DNA of 64,000 nt from Plutella xylostella (GCF_932276165.1 NC_063992.1:11294001-11358000), one strand, 5' to 3'; counted from the stretch's first letter, positions 46,506-56,745 are shown. Translations and numbers: made by a program. The notes: generated from the letters alone by a model not told the origin.

Positions 46506-46736
46506 CAGGTGTTGCAAAGAGGTTATACTAAGCTGAAACCTACATGTGCAGCATGTTAATAATTCAAATTCGCAAAAAAAAACATTCTTCATAGTAAAAA
46601 AGTCACGTGACCAACAAAGTTAATATAGAAAATAAAAGAAAACGCGATTTTGAAATTCAGATTTTATTTTCGGGCTTATATATAACATGCTGCATATGTA
46701 GGTTTCGGCTTAGTATACCCTTTTTGCAACACTCTG
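46506..46736. mobile_element. MITE family B, copy 3
   Basis: Left end CAGGTGTTGCAAAGAGG with TACTAAGCTGAAACCTACAT; right end complements to CAGAGTGTTGCAAAAAGGG and TACTAAGCCGAAACCTACAT. The inner parts share CATAGTAAAAAAGTCACGTG with the 6160 copy. TA precedes the left end. Confidence 0.8.
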
Positions 46737-47695
46737 CATAGTTGAAATTATCTCTGTATAATTAAAATTTAGGCTACGCATCGGTTCAATACATACATAC
46801 ACCATAGAGCTGTTCCGAGCTGCGACATAATGATAGCTGACCTACGATAGTAAAGTGCACCTTAAGAAGTAGGTAGATGCTACGCAACGTGAAAATTACG
46901 GTATATTTCGATCCAGTAACATTCGCAATGCACATTTCCGGCCTCAGTCACATGTATCCTCCCTTCCCTAAATTTGAGTGCTATGAGGTTAAAGCAAGTT
47001 CGTTTATTTTTTATTTGCGGTGCCTACGCGGCGCATCACGGTGAGGCGACGACGCAGATAACTTAGTTGAGTACATACGTGCAGAAGAGCCACTACTGTT
47101 TCAGTCATAGAACAACACAGACTTGGGTTTCATACTCAATGGTTTCAGTCATCACAAGCCAACAGTCGTCCAATAGAGGCTCCTCTCTACGGTTGATAAG
47201 GTCGTATCGTAACTATGTACTAACGTAAGGACTAACGAAAAATATTGTGTATCAATAAATTAAAATTCAACATCACGCAGATAATAGTGCTTATATGCCA
47301 ATAGTGAAACATGAAATGTCGACTACCTAGGGAAAAGTCTTAATACCTACATGTGAAAACTTGTGATTTTTTAAAATTCATAAACCGTCAAGTTCTTCGG
47401 CGGTTTGAAATGTTTGATTTTGATAGCAAGGTATGGAGTTATAACTCTATATAATAATATATCCTTCATCAGTGTTGAGTTGACCGCAAAGCGGCCTTTC
47501 TGCGCATATTGCGATGGCATCGTCTCCACACACTTTATTCACCGCCTTGGAGTTTGGGTCGCACTCGCCCCTGTTAAATTCAACATGACTCGCCGCTTTT
47601 CGGCAGGTAGCCGGCCTTTGAATATTTTATTTCATGTAGCATGTCTCGTACGTGCTCTATTATAATCGGCTGTGTTGCTTTTTGTTTCCACGCTG
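46737..47695. other. non-coding stretch
   Basis: No gene or repeat is recognised. Confidence 0.4.
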
Positions 47696-47947
47696 CAGGG
47701 CCGGATCCAGGATTTTTAAGGGACTCCCATCTGGTCTTCATAATGAATGGTTTTGATAACATTTGCAGCACATTTATGTAGGTGCAACGAAAATAGTTAG
47801 TTGATTTAAAACATCCGGTTAAATAATTATGAATAGAACCAAAACTGTACGTGATCTATGCACGAAATGGGAATTTCGCCGCCAGAAATAACTGAAGTAT
47901 ATTTTGGGGGGTCTTCTACCCCGTAGCCCGCCCTGAGCCCGGCCCTG
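47696..47947. mobile_element. hAT-like MITE
   Basis: Ends are CAGGGCCGGATCC and, complemented, CAGGGCCGGGCTC, the CAGGG(C)CGG start typical of many insect hAT elements. It is 252 bp with no transposase. No 8-bp target duplication is evident, so borders or state are uncertain. Confidence 0.5.
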
Positions 47948-48347
47948 TGCGTCCGTGGGACAACAAGGGCCGTGTCAAAGAGGATTCGCCGGAGGGCAAA
48001 CAACTCGTTCTGTCCTGTTCCGTGTGGGTACTGGGCACCCAGTTTTTTCAGTTTTTGGTTAAATTGTTAGTTTAGGTGTTTAACCATGTCGTGTTGTAAC
48101 TTTTGCAATACCTGGAATAATGAAAATTGCTGCTCCTAATAGTTAATAAGTACCTACGTTAAAAGCTGTGGTAACCAGCATATAGGTAGTTAAGAAATTT
48201 TTACACCAGAATTTTACGGTAGGTAAGTTAATTATTAGTGAAATTTATAATTATGTAATTTACTCATTTAGGTATCTAAAAAACAGGGTAAGCAGAAACA
48301 AAATTTAAGTAAGTATACTTATTGCTGAAAACCTGGTAAGTAGGTAG
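47948..48347. other. non-coding stretch
   Basis: No gene or repeat is recognised. Confidence 0.4.
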
Positions 48348-48355
48348 GTACCTAC

Positions 48356-48830
48356 TAGGGCATGCAATACCGGTAATATTTTCAATACCGGTATTGAGTT
48401 CCGGTATTATAACTCAATACCGGTATTAGACTTCCATATTATAAATGGCATATATTTTGTTTAAAGGTCGTATAGGGCAAAATACAACAAGAAAAAGCAA
48501 TCAAATACTGTATTATGTACTTAATATTTTTTTACGAGAATTGAGTATTAGAGTTAAAATTTTAGAACGCATGGACAACAAGTAGGTTTCCAAAGGCCAA
48601 AAACCGCATGTAACGGTTGAAAACAAGTGCACTTTCATTTTTCTTTCATAGTATATATAATAGGAGCACATGGCTAACTATATCTTAATCGCTTGATTTA
48701 TAGCCTAAAAATGTCCGATTCCGGTATTACTTACCGGTATTAACTTTCAATACCGGTATTGAAAAAAGCGCGGATTTTGTCCGGGATCCCGGTATTACGC
48801 AATACCGGTATTGCGGTATTACATGCCCTA
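48356..48830. mobile_element. hAT-type MITE rich in AATACCGGTATT palindromes
   Basis: Ends are TAGGGCATGCAATACCGG and the complement TAGGGCATGTAATACCG. The exact 8-bp sequence GTACCTAC lies on both sides (48348-48355, 48831-48838), as expected for hAT transposition. Both ends carry clusters of the self-complementary 12-mer AATACCGGTATT or parts of it, facing each other across a 270-bp AT-rich core. Length 475 bp; no protein. Confidence 0.88.
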
Positions 48831-48838
48831 GTACCTAC

Positions 48839-49679
48839 CTATTGCTGAAGATATTTTAAAATAATTTCAGTTAAGTAGTTACAAATTATAAAAATCATAA
48901 CTACTTACTTACCTATTTCTATATTTCGTAAAAATTGCGAAGCAATGGTAATAAAATAGTTAAATCTGCGCGTAACGAACACATTTACTAATTTTGATGA
49001 AACTGTGCTATCCTGATCATGTCACGTCACAAACAAAAACAACGCATTCGAATAGAATATCTACCCATACATTTTCCCCAAAAAGAAATAAATGAAAAGA
49101 AAAGGTTAAAATTACATTTCTGATTAACACAATAATGAGAATTACCATCATAAACAGGAGTTATACGTTTGGTCATCAGCATCTATCAGCCGGTCGTAAA
49201 GGAACATGATTCATGCTTTAACTGCCAACATCAACAACAAACCAAACTGTACCTAAATAACGTTTTTGAAGTCATCCGTCGAGATACAGTCGGCAACGGC
49301 AGCACGATATGATGGTCCGGGTCTATAAACCTCTACAATGCACATTTTGATGATGTTTTCAATGTGTTTTTAATTTAAATAAACAAATTATAGCATCTTT
49401 ACATTTCAATTACCAGTCTTGCATAATATTAATACCTAAGTATATTATAAAAATTACACAAGAATAGGTGTACCTAATTAAAAACTCCCACCTTTGAGCT
49501 ATAAATATCAGACCAGTGACCATATCGGACCCGCAAAATTAATTGCTTAAATAATTCAAGAATTTAATAAAAGACCTTTAACATACCTTCTCATACCGTA
49601 GACATTACCAACAGAATTTAAATAAACAGAGCGTCTCGCGCCGCACCGTGGGACCCGCCATTCATATGCGCCTGCGCAA
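48839..49679. other. non-coding stretch
   Basis: No gene or repeat is recognised. Confidence 0.4.
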
Positions 49680-49815
49680 GAGGTAACTCCAACTTATCCA
49701 ACAACGAACGAACGAGAGCCGTCATACGACCCGTAAGTTTAATGCAATGAGATAGAATCGTGGTTAGCCCAGCAGTGCTCTGAAACGTATTTTTTCGTAA
49801 GGTAGAGTGGTATTC
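49680..49815 (+). mobile_element. MITE family A, copy 7
   Basis: It has AACGAACGAACGAGAGCCGT, then GAGATAGAATCGTGG, then TTTTTTCGTAAGGTAGAGTG. The left end is degraded. About 50 bp separates it from copy 8. Confidence 0.65.
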
Positions 49816-49861
49816 TGCGCCTACGCAGCCCGGAATGTCCCGCTAGTGGCAGACAATGGAC

Positions 49862-50152
49862 CCGGGAGGGTCACTCTCTGAGTCGACGTACGAACTAACG
49901 AGAATTGTCAAGCTGCGTACAGACCGGCCAAACGAACGCCAACGCAATCTGCCCTGTATTATGTATGATAAATATCTATCGTTGGGCGTTCGTTGGGCCG
50001 GTCTGTATATACGCAGCTTCACGCAATCGGCACGCTTAATACAACGAGATAGGAGGGCTACCGCTTCGTTTTTCCAAAACTTCGGAGCGCTGCGCTAACC
50101 ACGAACCTATCGCGTTGTATTAATCGTGTAGAGACTGTAGAGTAACCCCTAG
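49862..50152 (+). mobile_element. MITE family A, copy 8, carrying a nested inverted-repeat element
   Basis: Left end GGGAGGGTCACTCTCTGAG, family core resuming at 50020 (ACGCAATCGGCACGCTTAAT), right end CTGTAGAGTAACCCC. A 110-bp inverted repeat found in no other copy splits the core. The right half partly repeats the core in inverted order. Confidence 0.65.
49910..50019. mobile_element. inverted-repeat element nested in family A copy 8
   Basis: Left arm AAGCTGCGTACAGACCGGCC then AACGAACGCC; the right arm is its near-exact complement (GGCGTTCGTTGGGCCGGTCT, then ACGCAGCTT). TCA occurs at both junctions and may be a 3-bp duplication. It is about 110 bp and non-coding. Confidence 0.75.
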
Positions 50153-50346
50153 ACGTCGCGTAGGCTGTATGAGGCTGTGTTCAATTGAATAATGCATACT
50201 TTGATTGTGTTCTATGGCGATATGCTTGAAATGCGATGAGTCATTATTGTGCATGTTTTTTATGTAGTCAAGCCGCTAATGTGGTTCTAAGGGGGTAGGC
50301 AGAGGGCTAATATAGTAAGTATACAGAGAGCTATTTTTTATATTTC

Positions 50347-50457
50347 ATGATCATCACAACTCATCACGTCCCCACTGCTAGGGCTCGGGTTTCTATCCAA
50401 TGAAGGAAGGGTTTTAGGCCTAGTCCACACTGCCTAGTGTGGGTTAGTGGACACTCT
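50347..50457 (+). repeat. dispersed repeat with CACGTCCCCACTGCT
   Basis: CATCACGTCCCCACTGCTAG, then AATGAAGGAAGGGTTTTAGG, then GTGTGGGTTAGTGGACA. I recall this order from very common dispersed repeats of Lepidoptera; its class is not known to me. Confidence 0.45.
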
Positions 50458-50514
50458 GTTTATATTTAGCGTTTAGACATTTAGAACTCCTCGTACCTAT
50501 ATTCTTTTTAGTAA

Positions 50515-50699
50515 TGTAGGGACGACATTACAATGTTCAGCTTACTTTGCACCTTAGTAATCTAAGTCAGTCTCGGGTTGGCCGGGTTGTGAGTGGTCGC
50601 ATACCAATTAACTTTTGACCATATTTCAAGTGCTAAATAAATATATAGTTACGTGGACTTATAATCTATTATTCGCAACCCAATCCCCGAGTCTCAACA
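50515..50699 (+). repeat. 5' LTR of the Gypsy element
   Basis: Starts TGTAGGGACGAC and ends GAGTCTCAACA. AATAAA at 50636-50641 is the likely polyadenylation signal. By eye it has no difference from 55672-55856. Confidence 0.95.
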
Positions 50700-50700
50700 T

Positions 50701-50718
50701 TGGTGACCCGACGATTGA
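50701..50718 (+). promoter_or_regulatory. primer-binding site, tRNA-Trp-like
   Basis: TGGTGACCCGACGATTGA, one base after the LTR, closely follows the complement of the insect tRNA-Trp 3' end, with one C and one G fewer than the full match. CsRn1-clade elements are known for tRNA-Trp priming. Confidence 0.65.
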
Positions 50719-50746
50719 AGTGAACCGCGATCGATAAAGTGCAATC

Positions 50747-51595
50747 ATGAACCCTTCTCCGTCACTTCCGGCCGGTGAAAACGCTTTGGCGCAGATCACG
50801 GTGTCCAGCAGGATACCGGACTTCTGGAAGGAGTCCCCACGCCTGTGGTTTGCCCAATTCGAGGCGGTGGTGGCCAATCAGAAGCTGGCCGACGAATCAC
50901 GCTATAACTTAGTGATAGCAAAGCTAAGCCGCGAGCACGTCGAGCAGGTCAGTGATATTGTATTAACGCCTCCTGACACAAAGAAATACGAAGCGCTTAA
51001 AACTCGACTTCTCGTTGTTTATGAGGAGTCTGAAGTTCGACAGGTCCAGAAGCTGCTGAAGGAACTGGAGCTAGGCGACCAGAAACCCTCCCAACTACTC
51101 AGGAGGATGCGAGACCTGGCAAAGAAAAAATTCAATGATGAAACATTAAATATGCTGTGGATGGGGCATCTACCATCAGCAGTACAGGCAATTCTGACGG
51201 TGAGTGAAGTGAAAGATCTAGAGAAACTGGCTGGCATGGCAGATAAGGTAGTCGAAACGACCCGATTTGCTGAGATCCAGGAGCTGTCATGTATGCGGAG
51301 CAGTGCCGTACCCAGTTCATCAGCCACGCAGGCTACCCTCGTTGAGCAGATAGCTCAGCTCACGCGGCGCTTGGACAACATGGAGACGTCGAGGTCAAGA
51401 GGCAGGTCAGTTGGTCGTAACGGATGGAAGAGTCATCGCTCTGCGTCACGAAGTCGCGACCGGTCTGAACGCGTAAGGAGAGGAGACCCTAACTGGATGT
51501 GCTTCTACCACTTCCGGTACAAAGGAAAGGCCAACAAGTGCATTCAGCCTTGCGCATGGCAGAAGCAGCAGGAGTCAGAAGCAGGAAAAAACTAG
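50747..51595 (+). CDS. gag: Gag polyprotein of the Gypsy element
   Basis: 282 residues, uninterrupted. It forms the retroelement's particle and packages its RNA. The capsid-like part starts IPDFWKESPRLWFAQFEAVV and continues with a long helical region (LLKELELGDQKPSQLLRRMR; LWMGHLPSAVQAILTVSEV), the usual pattern of insect CsRn1/Kabuki-type Gag. A basic Arg/Ser region (about 215-245) precedes the single zinc finger C-x2-H-x9-C-x3-C (CFYHFRYKGKANKCIQPC), the CHCC form characteristic of CsRn1, in place of the CCHC of most Gags. The start ATG is the first after the primer site. The stop TAG lies directly after a -1 slippery heptamer, so ribosomes can pass into pol. Confidence 0.92.
   Translation: MNPSPSLPAGENALAQITVSSRIPDFWKESPRLWFAQFEAVVANQKLADESRYNLVIAKLSREHVEQVSDIVLTPPDTKKYEALKTRLLVVYEESEVRQVQKLLKELELGDQKPSQLLRRMRDLAKKKFNDETLNMLWMGHLPSAVQAILTVSEVKDLEKLAGMADKVVETTRFAEIQELSCMRSSAVPSSSATQATLVEQIAQLTRRLDNMETSRSRGRSVGRNGWKSHRSASRSRDRSERVRRGDPNWMCFYHFRYKGKANKCIQPCAWQKQQESEAGKN
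51586..51592 (+). promoter_or_regulatory. -1 ribosomal frameshift site A AAA AAC
   Basis: The heptamer A AAA AAC sits in the gag frame (codons AAA AAC at 51587-51592), immediately before the gag stop TAG at 51593-51595. It is a canonical X XXY YYZ slippery site. A -1 slip here leads straight into the pol frame, which is open across this point. No downstream pseudoknot was tested. Confidence 0.85.
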
Positions 51596-54500
51596 ATTCG
51601 GTGCAGCCAGAGGCGAGCAGCTGTACCGGTATAATCAGCAAACGCCTGTGTATTAGAGATAAAAAAAGTGGACTAAAATTTTTGGTGGATACCGGTGCTA
51701 ACGTATCTGTGTTACCTGTGTCGAAGTATAACCATTTCGCGAGTGATTGTAGTGAATATAAGCTATATGCAGCAAATGGTAGTGTGATAAAGACATTCGG
51801 TACAAAAACAATGATATTGGACTTTTGTTTACGTCGACCGTATAAATGGACATTTATTATAGCGGAGGTAACGCAACCAATATTAGGAGCAGATTTCTTG
51901 GCTCACCACGGTTTGATTGTGGATTTATCTTCCTCTAGGTTAATTGATGATTTGACAAAATTGAAATCTATTGCCAGTATAGTGGAGGTGGATCAACCCA
52001 CCGTGACAACAGTGGAGGATACGCACCCATTTCATGATTTGTTATGTAAGTACGTAAATATTACTAAACCTGCATCGTATAAGGAAGTACCTACACACGG
52101 TGTTTTTCACCACATCGAAACAACTGGACCTCCAGTATACGCTCGAGCTAGACCGTTACCACCATCTAGATATAAGAAAGTACAAGAGGAGTTTCGTTTT
52201 ATGCAGGAAACAGGTATATGTAGGCCTTCAAAGAGCCCTTGGGCCAGTCCACTTCATGTGGTACCCAAGAAAAATGGGGAGTTACGTCCATGTGGGGATT
52301 ATAGGAAACTAAACTCTATTACCAAGCCGGACAGATACCCGATACCTCGTTTATCTGACTTTACGTACATACTAACGGGTAAGAAAGTATTTTCTAAGAT
52401 TGATATAAATAGGGCTTATCACTGTATTAGCACTGCACCAGAAGATATAGAGAAAACTGCAATAATCACGCCGTTTGGTTTGTTTGAATTCCCGCGCATG
52501 ACGTTTGGGTTGCGTAACGCCGCGCAAACGTTCCAGCGATTCATGCACCATACTGTTTTTCAGGATCTGGACGTTGATTGTAAAAATAGTATCTTTTCCT
52601 ATATCGATGACGTCATTTTAGCATCGCCTGACGAAGCTACACATCGTAAGCATCTAGAGTCATTATTTAAGCAGTTCGAAAGGTATAATCTTACTATAAA
52701 TATGACAAAATGTGTGTTTGGAAAGGCAGAGATAGATTTTTTAGGCTATCATGTCACATCAGATGGGATTCGTCCACTGGATGATAAAGTTAAAGCCGTT
52801 AACGAATTTCCGCGGCCCAACAACATCGATGAATTGTGACGATTTTTGGGCATGGTTAATTTTTATAGGTCTCATATACCAAATGCAGTTTCATCTCAAT
52901 CGATACTTACTAGTTTCATTCATGGCTCTAAAAAGAAGGACAAAACACCTATTGCTTGGACGCCAGACGCTGAGCTAGCATTTGAGGAATGTAAGGCGAG
53001 CTTGTGCGATGCGGTCATGCTGTCTCACCCGGTAGCGGATGCACCGCTCGCACTTATGACCGACTCTTCGGACACCTGCGTGGGTGCAGTGTTGCAACAA
53101 CGTGTTGATAACGCTTGGTTACCTTTAGGTTACTTCTCAAAAAGTTTGTCTAAGACGGAACGGAAGTATAGCACGTATGATAGAGAGTTGTTAGGTATCT
53201 ACTTAGCCATTCGTCATTTTCGGAATATGGTCGAGGGACGAATGCTGACAGTTTATACAGATCATAAACCTATTACGTTCGCGTTTAGTAAAATAAATAG
53301 CGAGAAAGAGTTACCTAGACGTACACGTCACCTAATGTTTATCAGTGAGTTCACCACAGATATCAGACATGTGAGTGGGCAAGACAATGTTGTTGCGGAC
53401 ACGTTATCACGCGTCGCAACTATTAGCTGTCCCACGGTTATAGACTACGAGGAACTCGCTAGGGAACAACAACAAGATACCTATATTTTACAAGTGTTGA
53501 ATTCTGATGACACTGACGTTGCAGTTAAAAAAATAATACTACCTGGTAGTAGTTCATTTATTTTTTGCAATATTAGTAATGACAGAATTAGACCGTACTT
53601 ACCTGAGAAGTTTCGACGTATAGCTTTTGATACAGTACATAATTTAAGTCACCCTGGAACCAGGACTACACGAAAATTGGTACAAGATCGTTTTTATTGG
53701 CCAAGTATGAATCGCGATGTTAGTCAATGGACTAAGACATGTATTCAATGTCAGCGATCAAAGGTCAACCGACATACGATGTCAGCTTTGGGATCGTTTC
53801 CCCAGTGTGACAGATTCGAACACATTCACGTAGATTTAGTAGGACCTCTACCGATTTCACAAGATGGGTTCAGATATTGTCTTACTATAATAGATAGAGG
53901 AACGCGGTGGCCAGAATGTTTTCCTACAAAAGATATAACTGCTGAAACTGTTGCACGAGTTATTCATGATAACTGGGTATGTAGATTTGGCAGCCCTAGG
54001 TTCCTGACTTCCGACCAGGGCCGGCAGTTTGAAAGCAATTTATTCAGTGAACTTATGAAATTATTAGGCATAAAAAAACTACGTACAACACCCTACCACC
54101 CACAGAGCAACGGGGCGGTAGAGCGCTGGCACAGATCGCTTAAAGCTGCGTTGACTGCTCGCTTATGTAATGCACCATCATCATGGGTGTCGGAATTACC
54201 TACGGTGTTACTAGGGCTTAGGACAGCGGTGAGGAGCGATAACGGGATAAGCGCAGCGGAATTGACTTACGGAACTACTTTGCGTTTACCTGCAGATTAT
54301 TATGATACTAAGTCGAACTTAAATATTGATAGCAGTAATGAGTACGTATGGAAATTAAGAGATAATATAAGGAAATTTCGTTCTATGGCAATTAGGGAAA
54401 ATAAAAATGGTAATATATTTATACATCCTGATTTAGAGACTTGCAGTCACGTTTTTATACGAAACGACGCTGTTCGTAGGCCTTTACAGCCTACGTACGA

Positions 54501-54723
54501 TGGTCCTTTTCGTGTGTTGGATAGAAATAGGAAGGTATATTACATTCAAATGTCAAATAGAAAAGTTCATATTTCTATAGACCGTTTAAAACCAGCATAT
54601 TGCTTGAGTGAACGTAACGACGAATCTTCAACGACGGACACTGAGGTTCCTAATCACGATTCTCCTGTCACTTGTACCACGCGCAGTGGAAGAGTAACAA
54701 GAGTACCTATACGATTCAGGTGA
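51592..54723 (+). pseudogene. pol: Pol polyprotein of the Gypsy element, one premature stop
   Basis: Read by -1 frameshift from gag. Protease: FLVDTGANVSVLP near 51680. Reverse transcriptase: YRKLNSITKPDRYPIPRL, FSKIDINRAYH, FGLRNAAQTFQRFM and the catalytic box YIDD at 52599-52610 (YVDD/YLDD is commoner). A TGA at 52837-52839 then stops the frame just before RFLGMVNFYRSHIPN, and the same frame continues open to 54723. RNase H: MTDSSDTCVG, YDRELLGIYLA, VYTDHKP. Integrase: zinc-binding HNLSHPG...CIQC, then Asp in HVDLVGPLP, Asp in TSDQGRQF and Glu in QSNGAVERWH. The C-terminal part has a GPF-type motif (YDGPFRVLDRNRKVYYIQM). All catalytic residues are present, so the TGA is the sole visible defect; C-to-T change at a CpG in a CGA codon would explain it. 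Confidence 0.92.
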
Positions 54724-55173
54724 AGTTATTTAGGTACTTATAGTAGGTATTTTTTTAGGTACTTTTTTTTTTTTTTTTTTTTTGTAGATGATAAGTATGT
54801 CAACTAAATTTAATTAATATAAGTAATAAGAATACCTTGTATTTGTATTTCATATTTGTATTTTTGATGATATTCGATTATATTGTTATAACATGCACTA
54901 TCTTACTAAGAATTTTAGTTTTATTATTTCGTCCAGTGAAAGCTACGATAATATTAAGCGACGCGATATACCTTTAATTTAGTTAACAATCAATGTAACA
55001 GCTAGCATAGCTACGTATCGCTTAGTAGTATGATAGCACCTTTACAGTTAGAATAAGTAGGTTACGTATAAGCATTAATACACTTTATATACATAAGTCT
55101 TTGCAAATATTTTTATTGTATCACGGATTGATTACTCGCAGTACTTATTGTCCAAATTAACAATACCTATACA
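54724..55173 (+). other. spacer between pol and the small ORF
   Basis: About 450 bp without a long frame. It has a T-run at 54763-54783 and, just before the small ORF, a candidate splice acceptor GATTACTCGCAG ending at 55141. Confidence 0.5.
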
Positions 55174-55452
55174 ATGGGTAAATCATACAGCAAGTCAGAG
55201 GAAATTATCATCGCCCAAAATGGCGCGAATAATGCTAGTAATAGCTCATTAGAGCAGAAGATAGAAGTATATGGCACAGTGGTGGCAAGTTTTCTTGTAT
55301 TGTTTTTATTATGTGCTACGTGTCTCTTGTGCAAAAAGTGTAAAAAAGGAGTGAAAACCTGGGCTCGAAAGGAGTTCATTACTGCAATTTCATTAGATCA
55401 ATTGGACAAAACTGCTAGGCAACAAACAGCTGCCAGCGCGCAGTACGCATGA
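55174..55452 (+). CDS. small predicted myristoylated membrane protein of the Gypsy element
   Basis: 92 residues, lying where env would be (between pol and the 3' LTR). It begins MGKSYS, matching the N-myristoylation pattern MGxxxS. It continues with SKSEEIIIAQNGANNASNSS, then one strong membrane span at about 34-53 (TVVASFLVLFLLCATCLLC) and a Cys/Lys stop (CKKCKKG), then a polar tail of about 35 residues. It has no signal peptide, cleavage site or glycoprotein features, so it is not a usual Env. The ATG has A at -3 and G at +4. A CAG at 55139-55141, 32 bases upstream, could accept splicing for a subgenomic message. I have a vague memory of small insect ORFs with a similar SK-E-IIIAQN start in mobile elements, unverified. 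Membrane anchoring of Gag or particle budding is inference only. Confidence 0.7.
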   Translation: MGKSYSKSEEIIIAQNGANNASNSSLEQKIEVYGTVVASFLVLFLLCATCLLCKKCKKGVKTWARKEFITAISLDQLDKTARQQTAASAQYA

Positions 55453-55653
55453 ACAGTGTATCTACATCCTTATCTAATGTTACTGTTTCTTCTTACTTAG
55501 TATTATATGTGTTTGTAACTTGATCTTCATGTTAATGTATTTACATGTCTTGTATGTGTGCGACCACGACGGCAACCTGTGTGTTTAAAATTTATTAGTA
55601 GGTATTACAGATCATTTGTAACTTTGTTCCAAAATGTTTGACATATTTTTTTC

Positions 55654-55671
55654 AAAAAAGGGGAGGAATGA
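55654..55671 (+). promoter_or_regulatory. polypurine tract
   Basis: AAAAAAGGGGAGGAATGA abuts the 3' LTR, the expected primer for plus-strand DNA synthesis. Confidence 0.85.
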
Positions 55672-55856
55672 TGTAGGGACGACATTACAATGTTCAGCTT
55701 ACTTTGCACCTTAGTAATCTAAGTCAGTCTCGGGTTGGCCGGGTTGTGAGTGGTCGCATACCAATTAACTTTTGACCATATTTCAAGTGCTAAATAAATA
55801 TATAGTTACGTGGACTTATAATCTATTATTCGCAACCCAATCCCCGAGTCTCAACA
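55672..55856 (+). repeat. 3' LTR of the Gypsy element
   Basis: Same 185-bp sequence as the 5' LTR, ending TCTCAACA, followed by the duplicated GTAA (55857-55860). AATAAA at 55793-55798. Confidence 0.95.
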
Positions 55857-55886
55857 GTAAGTACACGTATTGTGTCTTCTTTAGTC

Positions 55887-56020
55887 CATCCATCCAAAGG
55901 TTGTTTGGCAGAGATCGCTAATTGACTAAACTCGATAATAACGCCTTTTGTACCCTTATTAAGTTTTAATTTTTCAGTTAAACTGTTATTTATTTCTTAG
56001 TGTACAAATAAACAGTACTC
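55887..56020 (+). repeat. LINE 3' tail, copy 3
   Basis: CATCCAAAGGTTGTTTGGCA, then CTCGATAATAACGCC and ACAAATAAACAGTAC; a diverged member of the family at 30411 and 31865. Confidence 0.6.
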
Positions 56021-56625
56021 ATTAATGTGAACTCTGAAATCGTGAAATTGAATCTTAATTGATGTCCTTTTATCAAGTTGGTATTGCTTTGGGCGTCAAG
56101 CTTCATGATCTTGGATTAAATTTAGAGTACCTACGCATGTTAATGTATTTTGTAGGAATGTCCTCCCCGTCATCAGTTTTTTTTGTTTTGTTTTTGCTCG
56201 TTCATTAACAGTGTCGAAGTGGGGGGGCGCACGGGAAGGGCCCTCTAAGTTGTTGCCACAAAGAGAGTCAGTTAAAAGGGAAATTGTGTTGGAATCCCGT
56301 CGCTGTGTCCCGCCCACTCGCAGGCGACTCTGTATCGCGGCGGTTCCCATCGATAAATCGGATGTGGGATGTGGGAATTGAATAGTTTTCCAATTTATTT
56401 TAAATTGTCTTTTGCGTAATATTTGACATTCATTATCTTACGTAATAATTTTACTATAAAAGGTAGTAAAAGTATGGATCGACTGAGTGATCTTTATGAG
56501 CCTCTTGAATTTTAGTTCTAAGGTATGTGTATGTATTAAATAGGGATCACTATGACCGCTGGCTATGCAACCCTATACAAAAAGTTACAACACACATTTA
56601 ATAAGTACCTATATAATAACTATAA
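56021..56625. other. non-coding stretch
   Basis: No gene or repeat is recognised. Confidence 0.4.
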
Positions 56626-56745
56626 GGGCGTCTTGCACAACAAAGTTAAATAAAATTAAAAAGTTTGTCTCTTGCTCTGACAGTATAATGTCAGAGCAAG
56701 AGGTCATAGATTTAATTTTATTTAACTTTGTTGTGCAAGACGCCC
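56626..56745. mobile_element. PIF/Harbinger-type MITE, almost a perfect hairpin
   Basis: 120 bp with arms of about 55 bp: GGGCGTCTTGCACAACAAAG, then TTAAATAAAATTAAA, down to CTCTTGCTCTGACA, and the same complemented. TAA flanks both sides (56623-56625, 56746-56748), a 3-bp duplication typical of PIF/Harbinger. The loop is only a few bases. Confidence 0.85.

Larger units (their letters stand above)
50515..55856 (+). mobile_element. Ty3/Gypsy retrotransposon of CsRn1 type, near intact
   Basis: 5342 bp. Identical 185-bp LTRs, GTAA target duplication (50511-50514, 55857-55860), a tRNA-Trp-like primer site, gag, pol in the -1 frame, an extra small ORF, and a polypurine tract. Pol order is protease, RT, RNase H, integrase, as in Ty3/Gypsy elements. 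The Gag CHCC finger and tRNA-Trp primer match what is known of the CsRn1 clade. One in-frame stop in pol is the only clear lesion. The identical LTRs mean it inserted recently. Confidence 0.93.

Noticed and set aside
47405..47665. 86-codon plus-strand frame as a gene
   Set aside because: No domain and no codon signal; ordinary for this length of DNA.
55174..55452. A conventional envelope gene
   Set aside because: Too short, with no signal peptide, cleavage site or ectodomain; it is described as a separate small membrane protein.
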